Part shown: positions 18,209-27,998 of the stretch, in pieces
How the letters are laid out: every line of letters begins with the position of its first letter
Position numbering within the stretch: the stretch's first letter is position 1
NCBI RefSeq assembly: GCF_000745455.1
Contig: NZ_JQJI01000008.1
Span: 1 to 64,000 of the forward strand
Direction of reading: 5' to 3'
From: Mesoaciditoga lauensis cd-1655R = DSM 25116
GTDB lineage: Bacteria; Thermotogota; Thermotogae; Mesoaciditogales; Mesoaciditogaceae
Length of the DNA: 64,000 nucleotides
Translations under genes and position numbers: made by a program
The notes under the pieces: generated by a model
The model's input: the letters and a program-made list of their open reading frames with translations, nothing else
Database searches by the model: none
What the model was told of the DNA's origin: nothing

Positions 18209-20011
18209 TTGAGAATTCTTGATCATAATATCAAAATAGGAAAATTTTCAAAAGAATTTGAAGATTTCAAACTGAGCGCTTCTATCACACAAGCCAACGA
18301 TTTCAAAGTTGAATTTTCATTAAAAAATATTTCTAATGCTTCAAAATTCGTTGGTGATGTCACTCTCAGCGAATTCGACTCTTCCGAAACACTTTTTATG
18401 AACAACTTTCAATCGTGGGGCCCCTGCACGTTTGCAAAGCCTCAAGAGGTTTTAAATCTTGTCCAAAAGATGCAATTCCAGCGTGAATTCATGATGTCTC
18501 CAATACCTTGGGAATTCAAAAATGGGGTGGTTTCCGACTACTTTATCGCAACGGATAAAGAGTTTGCCGGATTCTTATCGTCTAAAGTCGCTCATCCTTA
18601 TTTTTTGTGGCAAAATGGGATTATCAAGATAAAAGTTTACGTTGGGAAGGAATTAAAGCCAGGTGAAAAAATCGATTTGGAGACTTTATGGTTCACCAGA
18701 TATGAATCCCTTGAAGAAACGTTGGATGAATATGCAAAAAAGGTAACCAACTTCAACAAGCCGAAAATCGAAAAAGCCATTTTTGGTTGGTCTTCGTGGT
18801 ATCATTACTATCTTGACATTTCTCAAGAAAACTTCATCAAAGAAATAGAACTTTCGAAGACGCTTGGCTTGAATTACGAGCTATTCCAATTAGACGATGG
18901 CTATGAGGCGGATATAGGCGATTGGCTTGAAACAAACGAAAAATTCCCAGATGGTCTTGAATACCTGGCAAAAAAAGTCAAAGAAAGTGGAGTGATCGCT
19001 GGCATATGGACGGCACCTTTCAGCATCTCAGAGAGTTCAAAACTTTTCAGAGATCACCCCGATTGGGTCGTGAAAAATGAAAGTGGGAAGCCTTTACTCG
19101 CATACGAAAATTGGAATCGAAAGATATATGCGCTTGATACGACAAATCCAGATGCGCAAAGATGGTTAGAGGATACCTTTTCCACTCTTAAAAATTACGG
19201 CTTTGATTTCTTCAAAATAGATTTCCTTTTTGCTGCCATTATCCCTGGCAGGCGTCATTTGAATATCACTCCCATTGAGGCTTACAGGATAGGAATGAAA
19301 ACGATAAGGAAAGCCGTGGGGAATTCTCACATTCTTGGCTGTGGTGCTCCGTTGCTTCCTTCAATTGGTTACGTGAATTCCATGAGAATAGGGTCTGACA
19401 GGGCTCCTTACTGGACAAGTGAATCTGATTTGGGACAACCAAGTGCGAAACATTCGATAAGAAACGCATTGACAAGGAACTTCATGAGCGGCGTATGGTG
19501 GACAAACGACCCGGATTGCGTCATGGCAAGATCGAACGACACAAAACTAAATGATGATGAAAGAATGGTAAACGTCTACATTCCCGCCTTGCTTAACGGC
19601 CATTTCCTGCAAAGTGATAAGCTTTCTTCGCTTTCGAAAGAAGACGTTTGCCTTATGAAAAGCGCTTTGAATTTCAGGGATGGAAAATCATACGTGAAAT
19701 TCATAGACGGTGAAAGATATGTTATCATTTCTGAAAGAAGTGTGAATGGAGATGTTTTATCGTTTGTAAATCTTTCAAATTCCATCTGGAATGTCAAAAT
19801 GGAAGATTTTTCAAATCTTTTATCGGTGAAGGAAGATGAATTTTTCATTTCTTATCCGTCTATGAAAGAGACGAAGCCAGAACAAAAAAGCGTTAAACCG
19901 CATTCGATTCTAATGATTTTGCATCGTGGTAAGAGACAAATGATTCGCGAAGATGAAAAAAAGAAAGATGGTAGGGATTTCCACTATTACACGAGCCCTG
20001 GTGATAAATGA
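18209..20011 (+). CDS. galA: Alpha-galactosidase, glycoside hydrolase family 36
   Basis: This 600-residue cytosolic hydrolase (no signal peptide) releases galactose from alpha-galactosides. The catalytic barrel begins near residue 190 (GWSSWYHYY). The expected nucleophile is D338 in FFKIDFLF and the acid/base D397 in MRIGSDRAPYW; the 59-residue spacing matches Thermotoga GalA. The N-terminal beta-sandwich is present. The start is TTG 18209 after AAAGGTG. The C-terminus runs about 40 residues past the usual end as a charged, low-complexity tail and overlaps galT in ATGA. It is the first of galA-galT-galK, so freed galactose enters the Leloir pathway. Confidence 0.92.
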   Translation: MRILDHNIKIGKFSKEFEDFKLSASITQANDFKVEFSLKNISNASKFVGDVTLSEFDSSETLFMNNFQSWGPCTFAKPQEVLNLVQKMQFQREFMMSPIPWEFKNGVVSDYFIATDKEFAGFLSSKVAHPYFLWQNGIIKIKVYVGKELKPGEKIDLETLWFTRYESLEETLDEYAKKVTNFNKPKIEKAIFGWSSWYHYYLDISQENFIKEIELSKTLGLNYELFQLDDGYEADIGDWLETNEKFPDGLEYLAKKVKESGVIAGIWTAPFSISESSKLFRDHPDWVVKNESGKPLLAYENWNRKIYALDTTNPDAQRWLEDTFSTLKNYGFDFFKIDFLFAAIIPGRRHLNITPIEAYRIGMKTIRKAVGNSHILGCGAPLLPSIGYVNSMRIGSDRAPYWTSESDLGQPSAKHSIRNALTRNFMSGVWWTNDPDCVMARSNDTKLNDDERMVNVYIPALLNGHFLQSDKLSSLSKEDVCLMKSALNFRDGKSYVKFIDGERYVIISERSVNGDVLSFVNLSNSIWNVKMEDFSNLLSVKEDEFFISYPSMKETKPEQKSVKPHSILMILHRGKRQMIREDEKKKDGRDFHYYTSPGDK

Positions 20012-20967
20012 TGTTGGAATTACGACACAATCCAATAACAGATGAATGGATTTTGGTATCTTCAGATAGGCAAAAACGCCCTGTTCAACCTGCCACAAGC
20101 ACATGTCCTTTATGCCCTGGCGGGGTGGAATTCGATCGAGATTACGATTTGGCGGTTTTCGATAACCGTTTTCCATCTTTAAAACTCGACGCGCCACCTG
20201 TCGAACATCCTGCCGATGAAATATTCAAAAATGCTCCATCTTTTGGAAAATGCGAAGTCGTTATGTACACTTCCAATCACAATTCATCGATGTCAAGAAT
20301 GCCAATAGGTCAGATAGAGAAGCTTATATACGTATGGGAAGATAGAACACGTGAACTTGCAAAAGAAGAAAAGATAAAATACATCTTTCCATTTGAAAAT
20401 AGGGGAAAAGAAGTTGGTGCTACGCTTTCACACCCACATGGTCAACTCTACGCTTTTCCGTTTATACCCAAAAGAATTCAAGCGATGATAGATGCGGAGA
20501 AGAAATATCGCAAGGAGCATGGAAAATGTGTGATATGCGATGTCGTTGACTCGGAATTAAAAGCGCACGAAAGGATCGTCTACGAAGGAAACCATTTTGT
20601 GGCCGTTACGCCGTATTTTGCGCGTTTTCCATACGAAGTGCACGTTTATCCAAAAAGGCATATTTCCTTTTTCATGGATATGACACCACAAGAGAAATTC
20701 GATCTCGCGGTGATTTTGAAGATCGTAACGTCAAAATACGACTCTCTCTTTGATGAAGAGTTTCCTTACATGATGGCGATATTCCAATCACCTGTTAATT
20801 CCGCAATGGAAGATTTTCATTTCCATATAGAATTTTATCCTCCAAAAAGAGACAAAAATAAGATAAAATGGATGGCAAGCGTTGAAACCGGAACGTGGAC
20901 GTTTATAAACCCCACGACTCCATCCGATATAGCCAAACAACTGAAAGACACGCCTTACATAATTTAA
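20008..20967 (+). CDS. galT: Galactose-1-phosphate uridylyltransferase
   Basis: This 319-residue enzyme exchanges UMP between UDP-glucose and galactose 1-phosphate. The active-site motif SHPHGQ is in the segment ENRGKEVGATLSHPHGQ, zinc ligands are suggested by CPLCPGG and CVICD, and the C-terminal HIT-like half has EDFHFHIEFYPP. The length is as in Thermotogota. Two adjacent ATG codons (20008, 20011) open the gene, the first overlapping the galA stop. Confidence 0.95.
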   Translation: MMLELRHNPITDEWILVSSDRQKRPVQPATSTCPLCPGGVEFDRDYDLAVFDNRFPSLKLDAPPVEHPADEIFKNAPSFGKCEVVMYTSNHNSSMSRMPIGQIEKLIYVWEDRTRELAKEEKIKYIFPFENRGKEVGATLSHPHGQLYAFPFIPKRIQAMIDAEKKYRKEHGKCVICDVVDSELKAHERIVYEGNHFVAVTPYFARFPYEVHVYPKRHISFFMDMTPQEKFDLAVILKIVTSKYDSLFDEEFPYMMAIFQSPVNSAMEDFHFHIEFYPPKRDKNKIKWMASVETGTWTFINPTTPSDIAKQLKDTPYII

Positions 20968-20976
20968 GTTGAAAGG

Positions 20977-22068
20977 ATGAAAAAATTGAAGAAATACAAG
21001 TTCAAATCGCCTGGCAGAATAAATCTTATAGGCGAGCATACGGATTATAACGATGGATACGTCATGCCGGGAGCGATAGACAAATACACGTACATAACTT
21101 TTGAAGAATCCGATCGTTTCGAAGCTTACTCTACTCACTTCGATCAAAGGCTTAATTTTTCGCTTAACGAAGAAAAAGAAGAAGCAGAATGGCTTAATTA
21201 CGTTAAAGGTGCTCTTCTGTACACAACAAAATATGTGCAAAAGGAAATAAACCCTTGGAAGATAGAAATTTCAGGTGATCTTCCACTTGGTGCAGGATTA
21301 TCCAGTTCGGCATCTTTAATGGTTGGTGTCGTTTACGGCTTGTGTAAAGTTGAAGGTTTTGAAATATCTCGGCGTCAAATTGCGAACATTGCCCACAAAG
21401 CCGAAAATGAATTCATGGGCGTCAATTGTGGAATAATGGATCAATACATCGTAGCCATGGGCAAAGAAAACACCTTTATGTTCATAGATACTCTAACCAA
21501 GGAAATCAAATACGTCCCCGCGGAGAATTTTCCCCAAATGTTTGTCATAGATTCTGGCGTGAAGCACGAACTCGCATCGAGCGAATACAACAAAAGACGA
21601 ATGGAATGTAGTCAAGCAGAAGATATCATGGGAATAAAGCTTCGTCAAATGGATTTGAACACTCTTGAGAAAAATAAAGAAAAGCTTGGAGAAACGCTTT
21701 ACAAAAGAGCTTTTCATGTGGTAAGCGAAAACGATAGGGTTTTAAAAGCGATAGACGCGATCGAGAAAAGCGATTGGGAAAACCTTGGTCGACTTCTTTA
21801 CTCTTCGCATGAGAGTTTAAGGGATTTCTACGAAATTTCCACTCAAGAAATTGATTTTATAATCGAAGAGTTAAAAAAGAACGATGATATTTTCGGAGCC
21901 CGAATGATCGGCGGGGGATTTGGAGGCAGTATTCTTGCTCTTTCAAATGGCGATTCAAGCGAAGAAATATCAAGGATCAGGGGAAAATACGAAGATAAAT
22001 TTGGTGTTAAAATGAAAGTGTATACTGTTAGATTATCCGGTGGCGTTCAAGAACTTCAAAGGATGTGA
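20977..22068 (+). CDS. galK: Galactokinase
   Basis: This 363-residue GHMP kinase phosphorylates galactose with ATP. All three GHMP motifs are visible: SPGRINLIGEHTDYNDGY near the N-terminus, LPLGAGLSSSASL near residue 105, and MIGGGFGGS near residue 310. It starts nine bases after galT with GAAAGG before the ATG. Confidence 0.95.
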   Translation: MKKLKKYKFKSPGRINLIGEHTDYNDGYVMPGAIDKYTYITFEESDRFEAYSTHFDQRLNFSLNEEKEEAEWLNYVKGALLYTTKYVQKEINPWKIEISGDLPLGAGLSSSASLMVGVVYGLCKVEGFEISRRQIANIAHKAENEFMGVNCGIMDQYIVAMGKENTFMFIDTLTKEIKYVPAENFPQMFVIDSGVKHELASSEYNKRRMECSQAEDIMGIKLRQMDLNTLEKNKEKLGETLYKRAFHVVSENDRVLKAIDAIEKSDWENLGRLLYSSHESLRDFYEISTQEIDFIIEELKKNDDIFGARMIGGGFGGSILALSNGDSSEEISRIRGKYEDKFGVKMKVYTVRLSGGVQELQRM

Positions 22069-22072
22069 TGGT

Positions 22073-23104
22073 TTGACAAGTACAAAAGAGGAACCTAAAA
22101 CAGAACTTCCCAAAAAGAATGAAAAAGAAGGGATAAGCATAGAGCTAATAGACTATTCTGAAAAAGAATTTCATGAAAAGCATGTGGATAAAATCGAAGA
22201 TTGTCTTCCTTTTAAAGACAAAAAGAGCGTTACATGGATAAATATCAACGGCGTTCATGATAAAGAATTGAACGAAAAGGTTGGGAAACTCTTTAACCTT
22301 CATTTTTTAACGGTGAGAGACATTTCAAACACTTCTCGGCGTCCAAAGGTGGAACAATTTGATGATTACCTTTATTTGGTGTTGAAGATGTTTTACTTGA
22401 AGAAAGGAAAGCTTGTTACCGAACAAGTAAGCTTGATGCTGGGACAGAATTTCGTCATCTCTTTTCAAGAGAGAAAAGGTGATGTCTTCAACCAGATAAG
22501 AGAAGATATAAAAGCGTCGAAGGGGAAAATAAGAACATCTGGCGCGGATTACCTTATATATTCCCTTGTAAGCGCGTTGGTGGATAATTACTTCATCATC
22601 CTGGAAAATTTCGGAGACAGGATAGAAAACCTTCAAGAAAGGCTCGTTAAAAATCCTTCCTCCAATATTTTGCAAACTATACACGAGATCAAAAGGGAAG
22701 TGATGTTTTTAAGAAGATCCATTTGGCCGCTCAGAGAAGTTGTAAACGAAGTGGGAAGAGATGGGATGCCTCTTATAACAAAAGCACTTGTCCCTTACTT
22801 AAGGGATTTGTACGATCACACGATTCAGGCCATAGATATAGCGGAATCTTTTAGAGACTCTCTTTCGGATATGCTCGATATCTATCTTTCCAGCGTGAGC
22901 AACAAGACAAACGAAATCATGAAAGTTCTGACGATGTTTTCAACGATATTCATACCTTTAACTTTCATAGCCGGCATCTACGGAATGAATTTCAAAAACA
23001 TGCCAGAACTTAGCTGGAAGTGGGGATATCCCGTTTCATTGATGGTTATGGGAGGCATAATGGTTTTCATGCTTATATATTTCAAAAGGAAAAAATGGTT
23101 GTGA
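22073..23104 (+). CDS. corA: CorA-type magnesium/cobalt transporter
   Basis: This 343-residue pentameric inner-membrane channel takes up divalent metal ions. A long acidic and helical cytoplasmic domain of about 270 residues is followed by two membrane helices. The pore signature GMN is in GIYGMNFKNMPELSW, followed by a second helix and a KRKKWL tail. The start is taken as TTG 22073, nine bases after AAAGGA; the open frame reaches GTG 22040 inside galK. It closes the galactose run and probably reads through from it; no terminator is seen between. Confidence 0.92.
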   Translation: MTSTKEEPKTELPKKNEKEGISIELIDYSEKEFHEKHVDKIEDCLPFKDKKSVTWININGVHDKELNEKVGKLFNLHFLTVRDISNTSRRPKVEQFDDYLYLVLKMFYLKKGKLVTEQVSLMLGQNFVISFQERKGDVFNQIREDIKASKGKIRTSGADYLIYSLVSALVDNYFIILENFGDRIENLQERLVKNPSSNILQTIHEIKREVMFLRRSIWPLREVVNEVGRDGMPLITKALVPYLRDLYDHTIQAIDIAESFRDSLSDMLDIYLSSVSNKTNEIMKVLTMFSTIFIPLTFIAGIYGMNFKNMPELSWKWGYPVSLMVMGGIMVFMLIYFKRKKWL

Positions 23105-23163
23105 CTCAATATGCAACTCAAATTGAGTGAGGTTGTGCGTGAACATTACAAAAGACAATTTTT

Positions 23164-23340
23164 TTCGAAGTCCTGTCAGAACGAATTCGCTCCTTTTTTC
23201 CATCTTACAATTCAAAATATGAGGCACGCTCAGACACTCATCCGTGAGTGCTTCGCTTTCTCGGCACGTCCTGTGCCTCTCAACCTCATATTTTGAATTT
23301 CCAGATGGGGAGCTCATATGTTCTGACAAGTACTTCGAGG
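23164..23340 (-). repeat. Structured interspersed repeat, copy C (inverted)
   Basis: This is a full subtype 1 copy in minus orientation. Its ends are TCGAAGTCCTGTCAGAAC and GTTCTGACAAGTACTTCGAG, almost perfect inverted repeats. Inside are ATTCAAAATATGAGG/CCTCATATTTTGAAT arms and the GGCAC/GTGCC hairpin. Similarity to other copies continues beyond the right end to about 23395 (GGTGAGATT, then TTTTTGAAATACTTTGTA). Confidence 0.85.
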
Positions 23341-23453
23341 GTGAGATTCAATTCCTTTTTGAAATACTTTGTAGCATTGACGCACAATGTGCGTTGATGA
23401 GTCTCGATTATTGGGGGGCGGAGGAAGTGTTGACGAGGCCGTTTTTTATAATA

Positions 23454-23502
23454 AGTCTGCCCCCGCTTGCGGGGGAAGTGGCAGCAAAGCTGCCGTAGGG
23501 GG
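23454..23502 (-). repeat. GC-rich palindromic repeat, partial copy
   Basis: AGTCTGCCCCCGCTTGCGGG and the following GGCAGC...GCTGCC hairpin match, in reverse, the first half of the two repeats at 31409 and 31707. It ends about 50 bases before the Rpn-type nuclease gene. Confidence 0.7.
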
Positions 23503-23553
23503 TTTCTCTCTGTATGATAAAATAACATTGAAAACGAATTGAGGGAGCTGTTT

Positions 23554-24402
23554 ATGGCAGAAAAAGATGTCATCATGAAATATCTTTCACACATTTCTCT
23601 AAACCAAATAACAGATTTTCTTGGAATACGTCCAAACGGTGTTCAATACCTATCAGAAGAGATAAAAGACATTCGCATGGCAGACCTTCACGCAGACTTT
23701 GTATTGGAGACAGACACGCCTGAAATTATTCACGTTGAATTCCAACAGAGCATAACAAACGATACACTTTACAGATTTTTGACTTACAACGTGCTTTTAA
23801 TGAGACAATTCCATATGCCAGTAACCACATACATTATCTACCTCGGAAAGGCTAAAATAGGTGAACAGAAAATTGAAAGTGAGTGTGTTCTATTCAAGCC
23901 AAAAACAATAAAAGTTTATGAAATGGATGCCGAAAAAGTTATTGAAAAGATAAAGAACGGTAAGGGCAATTACATAGAAATGGCACTGATGCCATTGATG
24001 AAGAACACAAACGAAGAAAAAATAGTCGAATTGGTAGATGAAGAAGCCAAAATGAAAATCGATAGGGATTTGAAAGACGACGTAATAACGGCCACGTTGG
24101 TAATGGCGCGAATCGTTTATGATGAAGAAATGATAAATCTTCTGAAAAGGAGGATGAAAAAAATGTTCGATGTGGATATCTTTGAAAAAGAAAGAAAAGA
24201 AGCGATTGAGCAGGGGCTTCAACAAGGAAAATTAGAAGCTTTAAGGAATGACGTTTCAAAACTGCTGCTAGCGAAATTTAAGGAAAAATACACAAAAGAT
24301 ATGAAAGAAAAAGTCAAAAAAGCCGAGACGGAAACTCTCGAATACATCGTAGATCACATTTTCGACATAACTTTAGACGAAGTGAAGAGGCTCTTACAGT
24401 GA
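23554..24402 (+). CDS. Rpn-family / PD-(D/E)XK recombination-promoting nuclease-like protein
   Basis: This 282-residue protein of the Rpn (YhgA-like) / DUF4351 group is often annotated as a transposase but has a restriction-endonuclease fold. The candidate catalytic core is HADFVLETDTPEIIHVEFQQ near residues 45-65 (an Asp, then Glu-x-Gln). A helical C-terminal region rich in Lys and Glu follows, with EQGLQQGKLEALRNDVSKLL typical of the family. The start is ATG 23554, six bases after GAGGGAG. It is a single gene converging on the SNF2 helicase, between repeat copies C and D. The family promotes horizontal-transfer-type recombination in E. coli; the role here is unknown. Confidence 0.82.
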   Translation: MAEKDVIMKYLSHISLNQITDFLGIRPNGVQYLSEEIKDIRMADLHADFVLETDTPEIIHVEFQQSITNDTLYRFLTYNVLLMRQFHMPVTTYIIYLGKAKIGEQKIESECVLFKPKTIKVYEMDAEKVIEKIKNGKGNYIEMALMPLMKNTNEEKIVELVDEEAKMKIDRDLKDDVITATLVMARIVYDEEMINLLKRRMKKMFDVDIFEKERKEAIEQGLQQGKLEALRNDVSKLLLAKFKEKYTKDMKEKVKKAETETLEYIVDHIFDITLDEVKRLLQ

Positions 24403-24413
24403 TCATTTTTATG

Positions 24414-24440
24414 GAGTCTTTACCAAGTTGAGGAAGACTC
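24414..24440. terminator. Bidirectional terminator between nuclease and helicase genes
   Basis: GAGTCTT (24414-24420) pairs with AAGACTC (24434-24440). It separates two convergent genes and overlaps the helicase stop codon. The T-rich ends (CTTTTCC and ATTTTTATGG context) support termination in both directions. Confidence 0.55.
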
Positions 24441-27400
24441 TACTTTTCCAATTGAAAAAGGTCTTGAAGTTCTTCATCTGAAAGCTCGGTGATCCACTTT
24501 TCACCGGCTGTAATGATAGAATTGGCAAGCTTTTGTTTCTTCTGTATCATTTTATCTATTTTTTCCTCAAGTGTTCCAATGGTTATCATTCTGTGTACGA
24601 TGACGTTTTTAGTTTGTCCTATTCTGAACGTTCTGTCTGTACCTTGATTTTCCACAGCTGGATTCCACCACAAATCGTAGTGAATAACATGGTTTGCTGC
24701 CGTGAGATTTAAGCCTGTTCCACCAGCCTTTATGGTTATTATCATGAACGGATAACGATGCTTTTCCTGAAAATCTTTCACCATTTCCATTCTTTTTCTT
24801 CGGGATAAACCACCGTGGAAAAACAACGGCTCCACTTTTAAAAAATTTTTCACCATTTCAAATAGAATCTTTCCCATTTCCCGGTATTGAGTAAATACTA
24901 CGGCTTTCTCGTTGTTTTCAAGGATGTCTTTCAATATTTCAATCGTTCTTTCGGCCTTTCCGGATGCTGATGGAACGGGAACGCCGTTTTTTGTGTAATG
25001 GATTGGGTGATTACATACCTGCTTTAGAGATACCAAAAGTCTGAATATGGCTCCCTTTCTTTCCATATCTCCAATTTCACCAAATATTTTTTTCGATTCG
25101 TTTTTAACGATCTCTCTGTACAAAGAGGCTTGCTCCTCTTTTAGCTGAACGTATTCATTTGACACGATTTTTTCCGGTAAATCTTTTATTATGGTTTTGT
25201 CAGTTTTAAGCCTTCTCATGAGAAAAGGAGCGGTTATTCTTTGCAAACGTTGCGCTACTTCCAAATTTCCGTATTTTTCTATAGGAATGGAGAATTCTTT
25301 TATGAACTTTTCCCTGTTTCCAAGATAACCCGGCATTAGGAAATCAAAGATACTCCAAAGTTCTAAAAGACGATTTTCTATTGGTGTCCCCGTTAAGGCT
25401 ATTCTTCCGTGAGATTTTAATTTTTTTACCGCTTTGGTCTGAAAGGTGTTTGGATTTTTCACATTCTGAGCTTCATCTATTATTATGAGTGACCACTCAA
25501 CGTCTTTTAACTTCTTTGCATCACTTCTCACAACACCATAGGTTGTCAGAACGATGTCCACACCGCTAACTTGAAGCTTTCTAAAAGGCCCGTAATAAAT
25601 GCTTACGTTGAGTTTGGGGGCAAATTTTTCAATTTCGTTTTTCCAATTTTCAACAAGCGTTAGAGGAGCAACAACAAGGGCAGGGCTTTTCAGTTTTTTG
25701 TTCTCTTTTTCCTTTAAAACCGCGGAAATAGCTTGAACAGTTTTGCCAAGCCCCATGTCATCGGCTAAACAAACTCCAAATCCTTTTTCTAAGTAAGTGT
25801 AGAGCCATTTAAAACCTCTTTCTTGGTATTTCCTCAGTTGGGTGTTCAAGGTTTTAGGTGGCCTTATATTTTTGACTTTTCGGAAACCTTTCAAAAATTC
25901 TTTGAGATCCTTGGAAAAATCTATCTTTACTCCTCCGAGCTCTCCCCCCAGAATGGCTTGCAAGGCTTCGTGATTTGAAATGGAGGGAACACCTTCTTCT
26001 ATTCTTTTCACGATCCTGCGCAATTCGTCTGTGTCCACCAAAAGATATTTGTTTCTCAGTTTTATTATTCCACTTGATTTTTTTGACAGTTTCAACAGTT
26101 TGTGAAATGAAATGGTTTCTCCATCAATGGATATTTCCCAATTAAAATCCAAGAGTTCAGCCAAATTCATATAAGTTTTCTTCCAATTACCATTTTTCAA
26201 AGATGCGTTTAAGGTTAGCGACGGCTTCAAAATATTCTTGAATTCTTTGGGAAGGAGCACTTTCACCCCAAGCATTTCCAAGATAAAACGTCCCTTTGTT
26301 ACGAATTTCCCAAGTTCTTTCAATGTCAGGCTGATCGGTTTTTCATACTTTGCCGCTTTAGCCGTAAAAGGACTGTACTTTGCTATTATGCCGAGTTGCT
26401 TCATGATGTTCTTTTTGTCGGCGAAGCTGGCGTTTGAATTTCTGAATTTAGAAAAAGCCATAGGAGACTCTAATGGATCTCGATTGTTTTGTACTTCCAG
26501 CTGAAGAGTGAATTCGTCATTTTTGCCCTGCGCTTCTATTAAAACAACTATTGAGTAGTTTCCTCTTCCAACGTAAAATGGCTCAAGCCAGTTCGATACG
26601 CTCGTAAAAGTGTGCTTATCCTCAAATTTTTTGGCTTCAAATACGTCCCCGTTGAAAAAGGTTTTGGTTATCTTGTCTTCTTTAGGGATGTTCAGTTTTT
26701 TTATGTATTCACTAAGAATCAGAGATACTATGTAATCGGCAACTAAATTTCTTTTCAAAACCATTCCATCTTTATTTACGACCAAATATTTGGGAGCTAT
26801 CGAATTCAAATAATCTAAATAAGCTTTTACAGCGTCATCGTACAAAGCAGGATGATATTCTATTTTAAAATCCCCATTTTCGTTGATTTTCACGGCTTTT
26901 GGGATTATTGCTCCCATTTTTAGGAGTGTGTACGAAAAAGCAAAAGCTTTTTTGAAAAATCGAACGGATTTGCTGTCGTTTTCATTATCAAAGACAGAGA
27001 TCTCACTCATGAAATTGTAAAAAGTGGAAAAAGGAATTTTCCTCTTCGAGAATGGAAGCTCAGTGACATCCCCGTCTATTTTAATAAAGGGACCTTCAGG
27101 TAAATACAGCACTTGAAATTCTATCTCTTTCAAGTAAGGAGACTTGGCCTCTCCAAAAAGCTCTTCTTGTGTTTGAACAATGAGAAACGTTTTATAATTT
27201 TTTTTAAGAATTTCTTTGAAGTTTCCTTTCCGGTAAAAGGGAGGATTGTCTTCCAGAATACTCAGGCTTTTTTCCACGTCATATTCTTCTTCAGGTGGTG
27301 CCGGGGCTTGCATCTCCTTGGCATCACGAACTTGAGTTTTTTCAACGAACATACTATCGTTCTTTTTTCCAACGATTTTAGCCATATCCATAAGTCGAGC

Positions 27401-27898
27401 TTTAGATACACCGTGCATTTCGAAAATCAAAAATGGATCCTTGTCCAATTCTTGAGCAATTATGTAATAAACTGCGGCAAGATGCTTACATGGATTTGCC
27501 CAATCAGGACATGTGCACTCCGCGTCAATCTCTTCCCACGATCTTGGAAAAAGATGAACGCCCTTCTCTTCTAAAAGCTCGTTCAGTTTTTCTGGAAGAT
27601 TGCCGACAAGGAGCTGTGACGCCAGGTCCGGCCTTAAATTTATAACTTCTTGTATCTTTTCTATTTCTTTTACTCCGAGCAAATTCATCCTGATCTTTTC
27701 CCTGTAAGGTCGCGGGCGTGTTCCCTGGACTCTGGCACTTACAACGGCATCACTCGAAATGTTGATGCTTATCACATGTCCATTTTTCGCATAGCTTCTA
27801 CCCCGTGGTAATCTGTTGGTATCTTCATCTATGCTTTCAAGCGCCTTTATCCATTCTTTTCCCCACCAAGTTTTTCCAAATTCATATTTTTTCCCCAT
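24440..27898 (-). CDS. SNF2-family DNA translocase/helicase with SWIM zinc finger
   Basis: This 1152-residue ATPase is related to HepA/RapA-type SNF2 proteins. An N-terminal SWIM zinc finger is at residues 128-140 (CTCPDWANPCKH). The SNF2 regulator region fills the middle. The two RecA-like lobes start near residue 690: motif I LADDMGLGKTVQ, motif II IIDEAQNVKN, then LTGTPIENRL, and the C-terminal helicase lobe with IITIKAGGTGLNLTAA and DRTFRIGQT. It acts on DNA or protein-DNA complexes; the precise role of bacterial SWIM/SNF2 proteins is uncertain. The gene is monocistronic, with repeat D about 100 bases upstream of its start. Confidence 0.92.
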   Translation of the reverse strand: MGKKYEFGKTWWGKEWIKALESIDEDTNRLPRGRSYAKNGHVISINISSDAVVSARVQGTRPRPYREKIRMNLLGVKEIEKIQEVINLRPDLASQLLVGNLPEKLNELLEEKGVHLFPRSWEEIDAECTCPDWANPCKHLAAVYYIIAQELDKDPFLIFEMHGVSKARLMDMAKIVGKKNDSMFVEKTQVRDAKEMQAPAPPEEEYDVEKSLSILEDNPPFYRKGNFKEILKKNYKTFLIVQTQEELFGEAKSPYLKEIEFQVLYLPEGPFIKIDGDVTELPFSKRKIPFSTFYNFMSEISVFDNENDSKSVRFFKKAFAFSYTLLKMGAIIPKAVKINENGDFKIEYHPALYDDAVKAYLDYLNSIAPKYLVVNKDGMVLKRNLVADYIVSLILSEYIKKLNIPKEDKITKTFFNGDVFEAKKFEDKHTFTSVSNWLEPFYVGRGNYSIVVLIEAQGKNDEFTLQLEVQNNRDPLESPMAFSKFRNSNASFADKKNIMKQLGIIAKYSPFTAKAAKYEKPISLTLKELGKFVTKGRFILEMLGVKVLLPKEFKNILKPSLTLNASLKNGNWKKTYMNLAELLDFNWEISIDGETISFHKLLKLSKKSSGIIKLRNKYLLVDTDELRRIVKRIEEGVPSISNHEALQAILGGELGGVKIDFSKDLKEFLKGFRKVKNIRPPKTLNTQLRKYQERGFKWLYTYLEKGFGVCLADDMGLGKTVQAISAVLKEKENKKLKSPALVVAPLTLVENWKNEIEKFAPKLNVSIYYGPFRKLQVSGVDIVLTTYGVVRSDAKKLKDVEWSLIIIDEAQNVKNPNTFQTKAVKKLKSHGRIALTGTPIENRLLELWSIFDFLMPGYLGNREKFIKEFSIPIEKYGNLEVAQRLQRITAPFLMRRLKTDKTIIKDLPEKIVSNEYVQLKEEQASLYREIVKNESKKIFGEIGDMERKGAIFRLLVSLKQVCNHPIHYTKNGVPVPSASGKAERTIEILKDILENNEKAVVFTQYREMGKILFEMVKNFLKVEPLFFHGGLSRRKRMEMVKDFQEKHRYPFMIITIKAGGTGLNLTAANHVIHYDLWWNPAVENQGTDRTFRIGQTKNVIVHRMITIGTLEEKIDKMIQKKQKLANSIITAGEKWITELSDEELQDLFQLEK

Positions 27899-27998
27899 TT
27901 TTCAGCACCTTTTGAATAGTATGACGATCAAAATAATTATACAGCTCATCCTCTGTGGCAATGTTACAAAGCATTTCAAAAAGAAATTAAATCTCACC

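Noticed and set aside
23554-24402. Transposase gene of an insertion sequence
   Set aside because: The protein is of the Rpn/PD-(D/E)XK type, which is often mislabelled as transposase; no terminal inverted repeats lie directly at the gene ends.
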